From contig DFHC01000084.1 of NCBI GenBank assembly GCA_002372575.1, positions 1 to 28,198 of the forward strand: 28,198 nucleotides of DNA, written 5' to 3'. Numbering within the stretch: the first letter of the stretch is position 1; each line of letters opens with the position of its first letter. Shown here piece after piece: positions 17,373-25,128 of this stretch. The position numbers were made by a program, and so were the translations under genes. The notes under the pieces were generated by a model, which was not told the DNA's origin, did not search any database, and worked only from the letters and a program-made list of their open reading frames with translations. Source of the stretch: a bacterium UBA3734. Its GTDB lineage: Bacteria; Bacteroidota; Bacteroidia; Bacteroidales; Bacteroidaceae.

Positions 17373-18179
17373 TTACAATCGCGCGTATTCGAGTTCGATG
17401 CCACCGATTTCGGCAGCGAGTTGGGAATAGGAAGAAAAGTCGCTGCCGATGATTTTGCGTGTCTGGCTAAGGCAAAATAGTTCCACGACCGCCGCTTTCA
17501 TTCCGTCGAGGCTTTCTCGGTCGGCCTTTTTATCTGACGTGATGACGTGGCCTGCAAATCGCCTTTTCATTTCTGCCTTCACTTCCTCGCTGTCGGTGGC
17601 AAGATAGAATTTTGTTGCGGAGTCGTTTCGCAGTTCTTGTTCCAATCGTTCTATGAAGAGATTGAGCGGTGAGCGGCGGATGGATTCGTAGTTGTCGGTT
17701 CGACGAATATGAACGCCGATGGTGTTATCCGCAAAACCGGAACTATTTTGTCTGATTTTTTCAAGAATATCAGGCTGTGGAACGAAGAGTTCGCGCAGTG
17801 GGTAGTGCTCACACATCGTAAAGCAGGAAATTAGGATGAGGTTGCGCCGGCTATGCGAGTGGAGGTGAGGAAAGATGTCCCCTTGCACCTGACTGCTAAA
17901 ATTGTAAAATATTTTGCCCTTCAAACCGAGAAAAGGAAGGCGGAGGAGATAACTTTTCGTGTCAAGCACATTGAAAAGCCATTTTTTATTTTCCACAACA
18001 CTTACAGAAGGCAGGCTGATGGGTTGGAACAAATCCGCGAAGTCGGCTTTTAGACCTTGCGCATTGTTCCAATAGACAACTGTCGGCAGATGGCATCTCT
18101 GAGCCAAAAAAATGCCCGACGCCATCGCTCGCATCCTGTTGCAAAGGCCGCCTGTAGGGACTATGTGGACTTGCTTCAT
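17373..18179 (-). CDS. Fucosyltransferase-like glycosyltransferase (last gene of the polysaccharide operon)
   Basis: A 268-residue cytoplasmic protein. The N-terminal GGLCNRMRAM (residues 10-19) and the central HIRRTDN (157-163) are the nucleotide-sugar-binding landmarks of the alpha-1,2/alpha-1,6/protein O-fucosyltransferase superfamily. LATDSEEVK (about 198-206) and GSDFSSYSQLAAEIGG (about 247-262) complete the fold. The likely reaction is transfer of fucose or a similar sugar from GDP-sugar to a lipid-linked repeat unit. Donor and linkage are not readable from sequence. Its ATG overlaps the stop of the upstream glycosyltransferase by 4 bp (ATGA), which indicates translational coupling. Length is close to that of bacterial alpha-1,2-fucosyltransferases. 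Confidence 0.7.
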   Translation of the reverse strand: MKQVHIVPTGGLCNRMRAMASGIFLAQRCHLPTVVYWNNAQGLKADFADLFQPISLPSVSVVENKKWLFNVLDTKSYLLRLPFLGLKGKIFYNFSSQVQGDIFPHLHSHSRRNLILISCFTMCEHYPLRELFVPQPDILEKIRQNSSGFADNTIGVHIRRTDNYESIRRSPLNLFIERLEQELRNDSATKFYLATDSEEVKAEMKRRFAGHVITSDKKADRESLDGMKAAVVELFCLSQTRKIIGSDFSSYSQLAAEIGGIELEYARL

Positions 18180-19270
18180 GTTTCTCTCACTTTAAAAAAC
18201 TGGTCAATGCAGTCGGTTACATCCTTAAAATTCTCGGCCCACGAGCTTTGCTTTTGGTGGAAGACTTGCATATTTTCAGACATCTCCTCGAGGTTTTTCG
18301 GATGCGTGGCTATGTGATTCAACAGCGTTTTCACAGACTGCACGGAATAGGGATCAACCACCACGCCGATGTGCTGTTCCTCAACAAACTCGCCAAGTCG
18401 TGTCTGCTCAGCGTAGATGGTAGGAACGCCGAAGGCGAGCGACTCGTGGAACTTGTTGGAAATCGCGTATTTCACATTGAAGTCTTTATTGGGATAGGCT
18501 GCCCAGACCACGTCTGTCTGCTGGTAAAGGCTGGCCACGTCTTCATAGGCATAGCGGCCCGTGAAAAACACGTTTGGCTCGCCTTTCGCATATTCCTCGA
18601 GGGATTTACGGGCGTGGCCGTCACCGTGGAAGGAGAGTTGGAAGCGCTCGTCGCCCCGCACGGAATCAATCAGCACACTGAGGATTTCGGGATAGCGAAG
18701 CAGCCCGATAAAGGCGATTTTCAGAGGCGAATGGGGATGGTAGTTGCGGACGGAAGAAATGGGGAATGCGGGTTTGTTTTCAAGGACGAGTTGCCGATGT
18801 TTCGGGGAATACAGTTCGGTGTAGAAGCGCGAGGCGTGGATGGTCAGGTCCACCCGTCGCATCTGCCAATGCTCTAACATCGTGCAGGTCTTCCTGATGA
18901 GATATGCCTCGGTGGGAGCATCGAGGTTCTCATAGATGAACATCTGCCTTTCCCGATTCAGCCTTGGCACCATCAGCAGGTTGTTCCAATGCGAAGCGAT
19001 AACCACGTCAGGCTTAAGTGAATTGATTTTCTCGTGGCAAAACTGCCGATAGCCCCACAGATTCATCAGCTTCTGGATTTTCTGTCCGTAGGCCGATGCT
19101 TTTTGATAGACGTGATAGCCTGCCAACGGTTCCGCGTAGTCGCCAGCCCTATCCCACGTGATGACCGAGATTCTCGCCTGTTTGCCGTAATGCTGGGCAA
19201 GCGATTGCAGAATTTTTGTGTTTCGGGTATTGATGGGGAAACTGTCGTCGATGAGTAGGAAGTGTAACAT
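18176..19270 (-). CDS. GT4-like glycosyltransferase
   Basis: A 364-residue protein with a GT-B layout. The N-terminal half has INTRNTKILQSLAQ (13-26). The C-terminal half begins KIAFIGLLRY (184-193), followed by FHGDGHARKSLEEYAK (about 214-229), VFFTGRYAYEDV (234-245) and KFHESLAFGVPTI (273-285), in the place of the donor-binding E-x7-E region of family GT4. It has no membrane segment and probably works at the cytoplasmic face of the inner membrane on the undecaprenyl-linked repeat unit. The sugar specificity cannot be read. It follows the epimerase by 10 bp and overlaps the next gene by 4 bp. Confidence 0.75.
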   Translation of the reverse strand: MLHFLLIDDSFPINTRNTKILQSLAQHYGKQARISVITWDRAGDYAEPLAGYHVYQKASAYGQKIQKLMNLWGYRQFCHEKINSLKPDVVIASHWNNLLMVPRLNRERQMFIYENLDAPTEAYLIRKTCTMLEHWQMRRVDLTIHASRFYTELYSPKHRQLVLENKPAFPISSVRNYHPHSPLKIAFIGLLRYPEILSVLIDSVRGDERFQLSFHGDGHARKSLEEYAKGEPNVFFTGRYAYEDVASLYQQTDVVWAAYPNKDFNVKYAISNKFHESLAFGVPTIYAEQTRLGEFVEEQHIGVVVDPYSVQSVKTLLNHIATHPKNLEEMSENMQVFHQKQSSWAENFKDVTDCIDQFFKVRET

Positions 19271-19280
19271 AGGCTATGGT

Positions 19281-20435
19281 TCATTTTAGGAAATCGATGA
19301 TTCGTTGGCAGGCTTTCCCGTCGCCATAAGGGTTCACGGCACGACTCATTCGCCGATAGGCTTCCGAGTTGTCCAGAAGTTCGGAAACGCTGCTGAAAAT
19401 TGTCTGATAATCGGTGCCGACGAGTTTCACCGTACCTGCCTCGACCGCCTCGGGGCGCTCGGTGGTGTCGCGCATCACGAGCACTGGCTTGCCCAAACTG
19501 GGGGCTTCTTCCTGAATGCCGCCGCTGTCGGTGAGCACAAGGGTGCTTTTCGCCATTAGCGCGACGAACTCCACGTATTCCAGCGGCTCGATAAAAAACA
19601 TATTCTTCTGGCCGGAAAGGTCGTCGCCGAACACTTCGCGAATCGGCTTGCGCACGTTGGGATTCAGGTGCATAGGGTATATGAAATCAACGTCGTGGTA
19701 TTTTTGCGCAAGGTCTTTGATGGCGCGGCACATTTGAATGAACCCATCGCCGAAATTCTCGCGCCGGTGACCCGTAATGAGCACCATCCGGCGGTCTGGC
19801 GTGAGTCGTTCGATGTCGTAGCCGTGTTGGGCGAGTGTCGTCTTGGTTTGCGCCTGAAGATTTGCGTCGTCGTTGATTTTTCCAACGACCCACTGCAAGG
19901 CATCGATGACGGTGTTTCCGGTGACAATGATGTTCTCGGCGCCGACATTCTCGCGGAGCAGGTTCTCGCGACTCAGTGCCGTGGGTGCGAAGTGATGGGT
20001 GGCGATGCGCCCCGTCAGCTGCCGGTTCATCTCCTCGGGGAAGGGGCTGTAGATATTGTGGGTGCGCAGGCCTGCTTCGACGTGGCCGACGGGTATCTGC
20101 TGGTAGAACGCGGCCAGAGCCGCAGCAGTCGAGGTGGTTGTGTCGCCGTGGACGAGAACAACATTGGGCCGCTCGGTTTTCAGAATGTCGCGCATCCCCG
20201 TGAGCACACGGGAAGTCACATCGTAGAGGTCCTGCCCCTGTTGCATAATATTGAGGTCGAAATCGGGCTGAATGTCGAAAATTTTCAGCACTTGGTCGAG
20301 CATTTCCCTGTGTTGTCCCGTCACACAGACTTTTGTATCGAATTCAGCGGTATTTTCTCGGAATTTCAGCACCAGCGGAGCCATTTTGATGGCCTCGGGA
20401 CGCGTTCCGAACACAAGCATAATCTTTTTTTTCAT
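19281..20435 (-). CDS. wecB: UDP-N-acetylglucosamine 2-epimerase, non-hydrolysing
   Basis: A 384-residue cytoplasmic enzyme interconverting UDP-GlcNAc and UDP-ManNAc. Hallmarks are GTRPEAIKMAP (10-20), VTGQHREM (38-45), VHGDTTTSTAAALA (95-108; Asp98), HVEAGLRT (118-125; Glu120), FPEEMNRQLTGRIA (132-145), TGHRREN (221-227), DSGGIQEEAPSLGKPVL and RDTTERPEAV. These cover the catalytic residues of E. coli WecB, and the length is normal. I start at the ATG at 20435, not at the longer frame from 20522: the extension lies inside the WbsX gene and is unlike the family, while this ATG overlaps the upstream TGA by 4 bp. No UDP-ManNAc dehydrogenase is present in the window, so the product may be used as ManNAc or oxidised by an enzyme encoded elsewhere. 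Confidence 0.92.
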   Translation of the reverse strand: MKKKIMLVFGTRPEAIKMAPLVLKFRENTAEFDTKVCVTGQHREMLDQVLKIFDIQPDFDLNIMQQGQDLYDVTSRVLTGMRDILKTERPNVVLVHGDTTTSTAAALAAFYQQIPVGHVEAGLRTHNIYSPFPEEMNRQLTGRIATHHFAPTALSRENLLRENVGAENIIVTGNTVIDALQWVVGKINDDANLQAQTKTTLAQHGYDIERLTPDRRMVLITGHRRENFGDGFIQMCRAIKDLAQKYHDVDFIYPMHLNPNVRKPIREVFGDDLSGQKNMFFIEPLEYVEFVALMAKSTLVLTDSGGIQEEAPSLGKPVLVMRDTTERPEAVEAGTVKLVGTDYQTIFSSVSELLDNSEAYRRMSRAVNPYGDGKACQRIIDFLK

Positions 20436-21577
20436 TCGAGTACGTTTTTGATGGCCTCCAGAAATCCGTGTCCGAATCGGAGGTCGGGTTCTACATAATT
20501 TCCCTCGCCCCACTCGTTCCACGACTTCATGAAGATGAGGCGGTGTTCGGGCTGCTTGTTCTCCACGATTTTCAGGGCTTGCTCAAGGTGTTTCTGGAAG
20601 TTTTCGGGCGTGGCGTTCACGTAAATGCCCTCGCTGCTGCCTGCTCGTGGCGTACGATCCCATTGCGGAAGTACCGTCGGAAAAACGTTTTCCCACGCAT
20701 CTTCGGGAGCAAAAAAGTGCTGCAACACCTTTGGATAGTCATAGCGCAGTGCGGGGAGGAAGGGTATTTTCTCGTGCAGCACTTTATTGATGATTCGCTT
20801 GTATTTTCCCTCGTAAATCATCTCTCCGCGCGATTTTCCAAACGACGAAATGCTATCGAAACCGAGGGAAAGAATGCCTTGATACACTTCCTCGCTGCTC
20901 TCCAGATTGGGAATCACGCGCTCGATGGTGCCGTCGGCCCTGCGGCGTTTGGTCGTCGTGTTGCTAATCATCGCCGTGAAGTGGATGCCTGGCAGGCCGT
21001 TTTCATTGGCCCACTTCTGCCACAACGCAATGAATTGAGTAACGTCAGTGAAGCGGTAGGGGTCGTAGATGGCGAAAATCGGTTTTCCATCGACCGTGAC
21101 ATAGCGATGGTCGCGGAAGGCTGGCAAAACATAGTTGAAGTGGGCCTTGTAGTCGGCCTCGCCACCATATTCCATCGGGGCAATCATGCGAGTGCGCCCG
21201 CCATTTTGCCACGTGCGCGTGGTCCATTCGTGGTTTGCCCATGCCAGACAGAACGGGAAATCAGGTTTTCCGCTTGCCAACACCTCTTCAAACGGGCGCT
21301 GGAGCAGCTGCCTGCCATTGCCCATCCAGTAATGGTAGTAGCAGAAGGCCTCAATGCCAGCCTCTCGTGCCATTTGAGCCTGTTGCTCGCGCACTTCGGG
21401 CAGTCGCAAGTCGTAGAAACCGAGGTCGGCTGGCACGCGCGGCTGGTAATGGCCGCGGAACTGCGGTTTGGCCTGCGCCACGTTGGTCCATTCGGTAAAT
21501 CCCGCGCCCCACGCTTCGTCGTTTTCGGGAATGGGGTGGAATTGGGGGAGGTAATATGCAATGATTCGAGCTTTCAT
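20432..21577 (-). CDS. WbsX-like protein (glycoside hydrolase family 99-like domain)
   Basis: A 381-residue soluble protein with the WbsX signatures: IIAYYLPQFHPIPEND (5-20), GFTEWTNVAQAKPQF (26-40), FCYYHYW (78-84), FPFCLAWANHEWTTRTW (about 107-123) and a C-terminal FMKSWNEWGEGNYVEPD (about 351-367). Such proteins occur in many capsule and O-antigen loci and carry a GH99-like TIM-barrel domain. Both glycosyltransferase and glycan-processing roles have been proposed for the family; the sequence does not decide. There is no signal peptide, which favours a cytoplasmic assembly role. It lies 13 bp downstream of the polymerase gene and its TGA overlaps the epimerase ATG. Confidence 0.85.
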   Translation of the reverse strand: MKARIIAYYLPQFHPIPENDEAWGAGFTEWTNVAQAKPQFRGHYQPRVPADLGFYDLRLPEVREQQAQMAREAGIEAFCYYHYWMGNGRQLLQRPFEEVLASGKPDFPFCLAWANHEWTTRTWQNGGRTRMIAPMEYGGEADYKAHFNYVLPAFRDHRYVTVDGKPIFAIYDPYRFTDVTQFIALWQKWANENGLPGIHFTAMISNTTTKRRRADGTIERVIPNLESSEEVYQGILSLGFDSISSFGKSRGEMIYEGKYKRIINKVLHEKIPFLPALRYDYPKVLQHFFAPEDAWENVFPTVLPQWDRTPRAGSSEGIYVNATPENFQKHLEQALKIVENKQPEHRLIFMKSWNEWGEGNYVEPDLRFGHGFLEAIKNVLE

Positions 21578-21590
21578 GATGGTTTTTAAT

Positions 21591-22661
21591 TTATACTTCC
21601 CACAGCAGGGTGAATTTGTCTATATACGTAAGACCATAGTTCAGGAAAATCAGAGCAATGAAGATGACTAACAATCTGCCATAGAACCGAGGTTTGATAG
21701 TATAATAAATATTTGCAAATAACAGAATATAAACGATATTGAAGAGGTTGTTCAGACGTTCGGCGAGCACAGGAAGGGCGGCGAAAGCTGGAAGGCAAAA
21801 AATGCCGATAGAGAAGACCTTCATCATCAGTGGGAAATATGGGTTTTCATCCATGAGCGTGTCGTAGAAGAACAGCATGTATGAGTACAAGAAAATGGTG
21901 AATACCTGCAACGGACTGAATACATTTACGTTTACATCTGTGACTATCATCTCCGCACCTTTTTGATACAGTGCGATTTTGTCTCCTATATAGGGAATCG
22001 AGCTTTCCATCGTCATCAACACACCCATTCCAAAGAAATAGAGGAAATAGCCCGCGGGAATTAGCATCGCCCACAAAAGTCTCCCTCTCAATGTCTGGGT
22101 CTTGTTGCTGAGGAAAACGAGAGGAAGAAGAATGATTCCTGAGATATGGAAAAAACATCCCAATGCAATCAAAAGTAAGAAAGCCCATCTTTTCCCCTCG
22201 GAAAGAGGCTTGATGGAAAGTAGGAAAAGGGCCGAGAGGATACCTGTTCGTATTTGCGTGACCTCATGCAACTCAAAATAGAATGCAACGTAAAGGAGCA
22301 ACGAAAGAAAAACTGCCTCACGCGAATATTGAGCAAAGGCATAGAATTTGAGCGATAACCCCACGAATGCATAGAAAAGGAAAATGGCATGGGCATCGTC
22401 AGTGAAGTAGTTGAAGAAGGCCGAGAGCATGACAAACGAATACTCGACCGTAGTAGTAAGGTCGTTGGAATTGTAGTAGTTACGGTATGTTTCCGCATAG
22501 TTTTCAGAGTCGGGATCAATGCCTATCTCGCGAAGTCCTGCCAGTAAGATAAGCGTCAGCCCAATCAGGATATAAGGAATCCATTTGTATTTGCCCAAAT
22601 ATTTCTCCACCAGACTTATCAGGGCTGTAATGACGAATATAAAAATGATTGCGTAGGCCAT
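21591..22661 (-). CDS. EpsG-family polysaccharide polymerase (Wzy-type)
   Basis: A 356-residue membrane protein with about ten hydrophobic helices. After two N-terminal helices comes AGLREIGIDPDSENY (41-55), the arginine- and aspartate-containing loop typical of EpsG proteins. A second loop has FELHEVTQIRTGI and the helices end near residue 350. Family knowledge assigns polymerisation of flipped repeat units at the outer face of the inner membrane, as for Wzy. It lies between the flippase (4-bp gap) and WbsX (13-bp gap), which supports the Wzx/Wzy route. Sequence in this family is poorly conserved, so the linkage made is unknown. Confidence 0.8.
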   Translation of the reverse strand: MAYAIIFIFVITALISLVEKYLGKYKWIPYILIGLTLILLAGLREIGIDPDSENYAETYRNYYNSNDLTTTVEYSFVMLSAFFNYFTDDAHAIFLFYAFVGLSLKFYAFAQYSREAVFLSLLLYVAFYFELHEVTQIRTGILSALFLLSIKPLSEGKRWAFLLLIALGCFFHISGIILLPLVFLSNKTQTLRGRLLWAMLIPAGYFLYFFGMGVLMTMESSIPYIGDKIALYQKGAEMIVTDVNVNVFSPLQVFTIFLYSYMLFFYDTLMDENPYFPLMMKVFSIGIFCLPAFAALPVLAERLNNLFNIVYILLFANIYYTIKPRFYGRLLVIFIALIFLNYGLTYIDKFTLLWEV

Positions 22662-22665
22662 GATG

Positions 22666-24063
22666 TTAATGTCTGGTGAAATAAATGACAGCTGCCAACA
22701 AGCATAGCAGCGAAGGCATAGCTAACGACGAAATGTATTTTCGACAAGAGAACGACGGATAATAACGGTGCAAGCAGACAAGCCGCACAAAATGGGCTAA
22801 GGCGCAGATGACAATCATCACCACAAATAGCGTGAAAGACGGATAGCCAAGGCGAAAAAGCAGCCAAGCGACGGGCAGACAGAGAATTGTAATGGTTTCA
22901 ACTGCCAAAGAGTAGTATTTCACTCGGCCTGTGGCCTGAATAATCGTTGATATTGGATTACTCATGACGAGAATGAAGATGTAAACCACAAACAATCGTG
23001 AAAAAACCACGCTTTCCTGTGGCACTTCATCCAGCCACCAGTGCAAGATGGTGGGCATCAGAAATATCAAAGGCAACGAAACTCCAATCATCAAATAGGA
23101 AAGCACCTTGTTGTGGATGTAGAAAAGATGGTCTAAATTATCGTAATTCTTTTCAGAATACGACTTAATCATAGCGGGTCGGAAAGCGATAACAACTGTG
23201 TTTCCTAAAGTTCCTAATGCATTGTAGATCTGGTTGGCTACAGCAAAAGCAGCGTTGGCCACCGGGCCAAAAAAAACATTCAGCAAAATGGTACTTCCTT
23301 GAATCATCGCAACGCCAGAAAGATTGCCATACATCGTCCATCCAGAAAACGAAAGAAGCTCTTTGTACGTTTTTTTTTCGCTCACCTTCCGATAACGACA
23401 CTCGGGATAACGGATGCACGCCGTAACAGCATAGAGTAAAAACACAAAAACAGCGACTAGAAGCAGTCCGCCACCATAAAAAATCAGGTGATCGAAAACA
23501 GCCTGACCGATGAGCCATGCCACGAAAAGACGCAACAGACAGTCAATGGTTGAAAACAAGGCATAGATACCCATGTCTTCATGGGCAAAAACAGCAGCGG
23601 TAAACGGAATTTGCAGCAAAGAGGTAACGAAAGAAAACAGCGCAAACTGAAAAATCCATTTGGCGGCAAAAAGACGATCGGCAGGAATAAGCATTTTTGT
23701 TTCGACAAACCAAAACCCAACGCTTTCGAAAACAACAATAATGAATACGGACAGCAAAACTACGATTAGGATACTTGCGGAGAAGATTTCACGCAGTCTG
23801 TCCCACCTCTGCTCTCCTATGGAGTAAGAATAGAAGCGCTGTATCGACAAGGCTAAAGTTTGGCTGAGAAACGTGCTCATCAAGACGACACCCGCAATGG
23901 AGTTGAAAATACCATAATCAATTTCGCCAAGGTTGCTGAGCACGACTCTAACGGCGTATAAATTGACTATCGTGATGACAAACATTCGGGCGAACAAAAG
24001 CAGCGTGTTGTTCGCTATTCGCCTCGACATACGAAGGTTTCCACCGCGTTCAGCGTTTGCCAT
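22666..24063 (-). CDS. Wzx-type polysaccharide flippase
   Basis: A 465-residue membrane protein of the MATE-like polysaccharide-transporter superfamily, with about 12-14 hydrophobic helices. The N-terminal RIANNTLLLFARMF and the following VNLYAVRVVLSNLGEIDYGIFNS match Bacteroidales Wzx proteins. Its expected task is moving undecaprenyl-linked repeat units from the cytoplasmic to the periplasmic face. The longest start (24063) adds a short polar extension; MSRRIANN at 24030 is an alternative start closer to relatives. It follows the chain-length gene by 10 bp. Confidence 0.85.
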   Translation of the reverse strand: MANAERGGNLRMSRRIANNTLLLFARMFVITIVNLYAVRVVLSNLGEIDYGIFNSIAGVVLMSTFLSQTLALSIQRFYSYSIGEQRWDRLREIFSASILIVVLLSVFIIVVFESVGFWFVETKMLIPADRLFAAKWIFQFALFSFVTSLLQIPFTAAVFAHEDMGIYALFSTIDCLLRLFVAWLIGQAVFDHLIFYGGGLLLVAVFVFLLYAVTACIRYPECRYRKVSEKKTYKELLSFSGWTMYGNLSGVAMIQGSTILLNVFFGPVANAAFAVANQIYNALGTLGNTVVIAFRPAMIKSYSEKNYDNLDHLFYIHNKVLSYLMIGVSLPLIFLMPTILHWWLDEVPQESVVFSRLFVVYIFILVMSNPISTIIQATGRVKYYSLAVETITILCLPVAWLLFRLGYPSFTLFVVMIVICALAHFVRLVCLHRYYPSFSCRKYISSLAMPSLLCLLAAVIYFTRH

Positions 24064-24073
24064 ACCATTTCTG

Positions 24074-25120
24074 TTAATCCTTAAGCAAAATATCTTTCAA
24101 CGAGTAGAGGAGGGTTCCCACAAACGCCAGAAACGTAGCTCCCAACACGAAAATCATCCGCTTCGGCGCACTGGGTTTCACAGGCACCTCGGCACCTTTG
24201 ATGACGGTGAAGGCGGGCGTGCGCTCCTGTACCTTAGCTTTGGCGGCCTGCAGCTGCGTGTTGAGCGTGGAATAGGTGTTGAACTTCAGCTGCATGTCGT
24301 TTTCAAGGTCTTCCTGCTTGGCGCGATAGCTCTCGAGCACTACGTCCATGTTGCGGTCGGAGTAGCTGCCGTAGAGCTGGCGGGCTCGCTCGTAACTGTG
24401 CTTGGCGTCGGCGGCAAGCTTCGTGTAGTAGTCGAGGTCGATACGAGCCTTGTTGGTACGGTAGTTGGTGATGAACTTCTGCAGTTGAGAACACGCGGAG
24501 TCGGCCACGGTCTTGCAGATGAGCTTGTCTTGGTCGCGCACCTGTATTGTGATGACGCCGGTTTTCTTGTCGGTGCTGAACTTCACGTTGCCCTGAATCT
24601 TCTTGATCAGATTGCTTTCGTCGCGCGACAGGACATAGGGGTTATAGTCGCCGTCACCACTGGCTACGCCCTCTTCCTGGCTTTTGGGGAACAGTCCCTT
24701 GACCCACTCAATAACGTAAACCCACCATGCCGCCTTTTGGTGATCACGCAGGTAGTCGTGATAGTTGGTATTGATTTTTCCGTCGGCGCTCGTCACCTTG
24801 AAATTGAAGAATTTCGAGACAAAGCCGTTGTCGTCCATCAAATCGGGGTAGAGCAAAGGCGAAATAGCATCAGTAGATTCCAAATTCGAGAGGTCGAAGC
24901 CAAACGACGAGGCCAGTGAGCCCAACGTACCACCCGACATCGGGTTTTCCATCTCGGGAGCCAATTTTACGTTGGTATCATAGCTGCGAGGAATGCAGAT
25001 GATATACAGGCTCGACAGCACAAAGGCAACGGGCAGCGTAATGTAGAAAAGCCGCCTGCGTTCCATGATTTTCTTCCACAGCGCCCTTAAATCAATGACA
25101 TTATTCTGATTTTGTTCCAT
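24074..25120 (-). CDS. Wzz-like chain-length determinant / polysaccharide co-polymerase
   Basis: A 348-residue inner-membrane protein with one helix near the N-terminus (about 24-43, FYITLPVAFVLSSLYIICI), a large periplasmic part rich in helical segments (about 205-300), a proline-containing PVKPSAPKR (about 311-319) and a second helix (about 321-340). This is the standard Wzz plan. No tyrosine-kinase domain is attached. It should set polymer length with the EpsG-type polymerase and link to the export protein encoded 8 bp upstream. The SGGTLGSLASSFGFD stretch after the first helix is typical for Bacteroidales members. Confidence 0.88.
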   Translation of the reverse strand: MEQNQNNVIDLRALWKKIMERRRLFYITLPVAFVLSSLYIICIPRSYDTNVKLAPEMENPMSGGTLGSLASSFGFDLSNLESTDAISPLLYPDLMDDNGFVSKFFNFKVTSADGKINTNYHDYLRDHQKAAWWVYVIEWVKGLFPKSQEEGVASGDGDYNPYVLSRDESNLIKKIQGNVKFSTDKKTGVITIQVRDQDKLICKTVADSACSQLQKFITNYRTNKARIDLDYYTKLAADAKHSYERARQLYGSYSDRNMDVVLESYRAKQEDLENDMQLKFNTYSTLNTQLQAAKAKVQERTPAFTVIKGAEVPVKPSAPKRMIFVLGATFLAFVGTLLYSLKDILLKD

Positions 25121-25128
25121 TTTTCCTG

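Noticed and set aside
20436..20522. N-terminal extension of the UDP-GlcNAc 2-epimerase
   Set aside because: The extra 29 residues are unlike the family, lie inside the WbsX coding region, and the ATG at 20435 gives a standard 4-bp overlap.
20468..21589. A 373-codon plus-strand frame opposite the WbsX gene
   Set aside because: It covers a well-supported WbsX gene and has no recognisable motif of its own.
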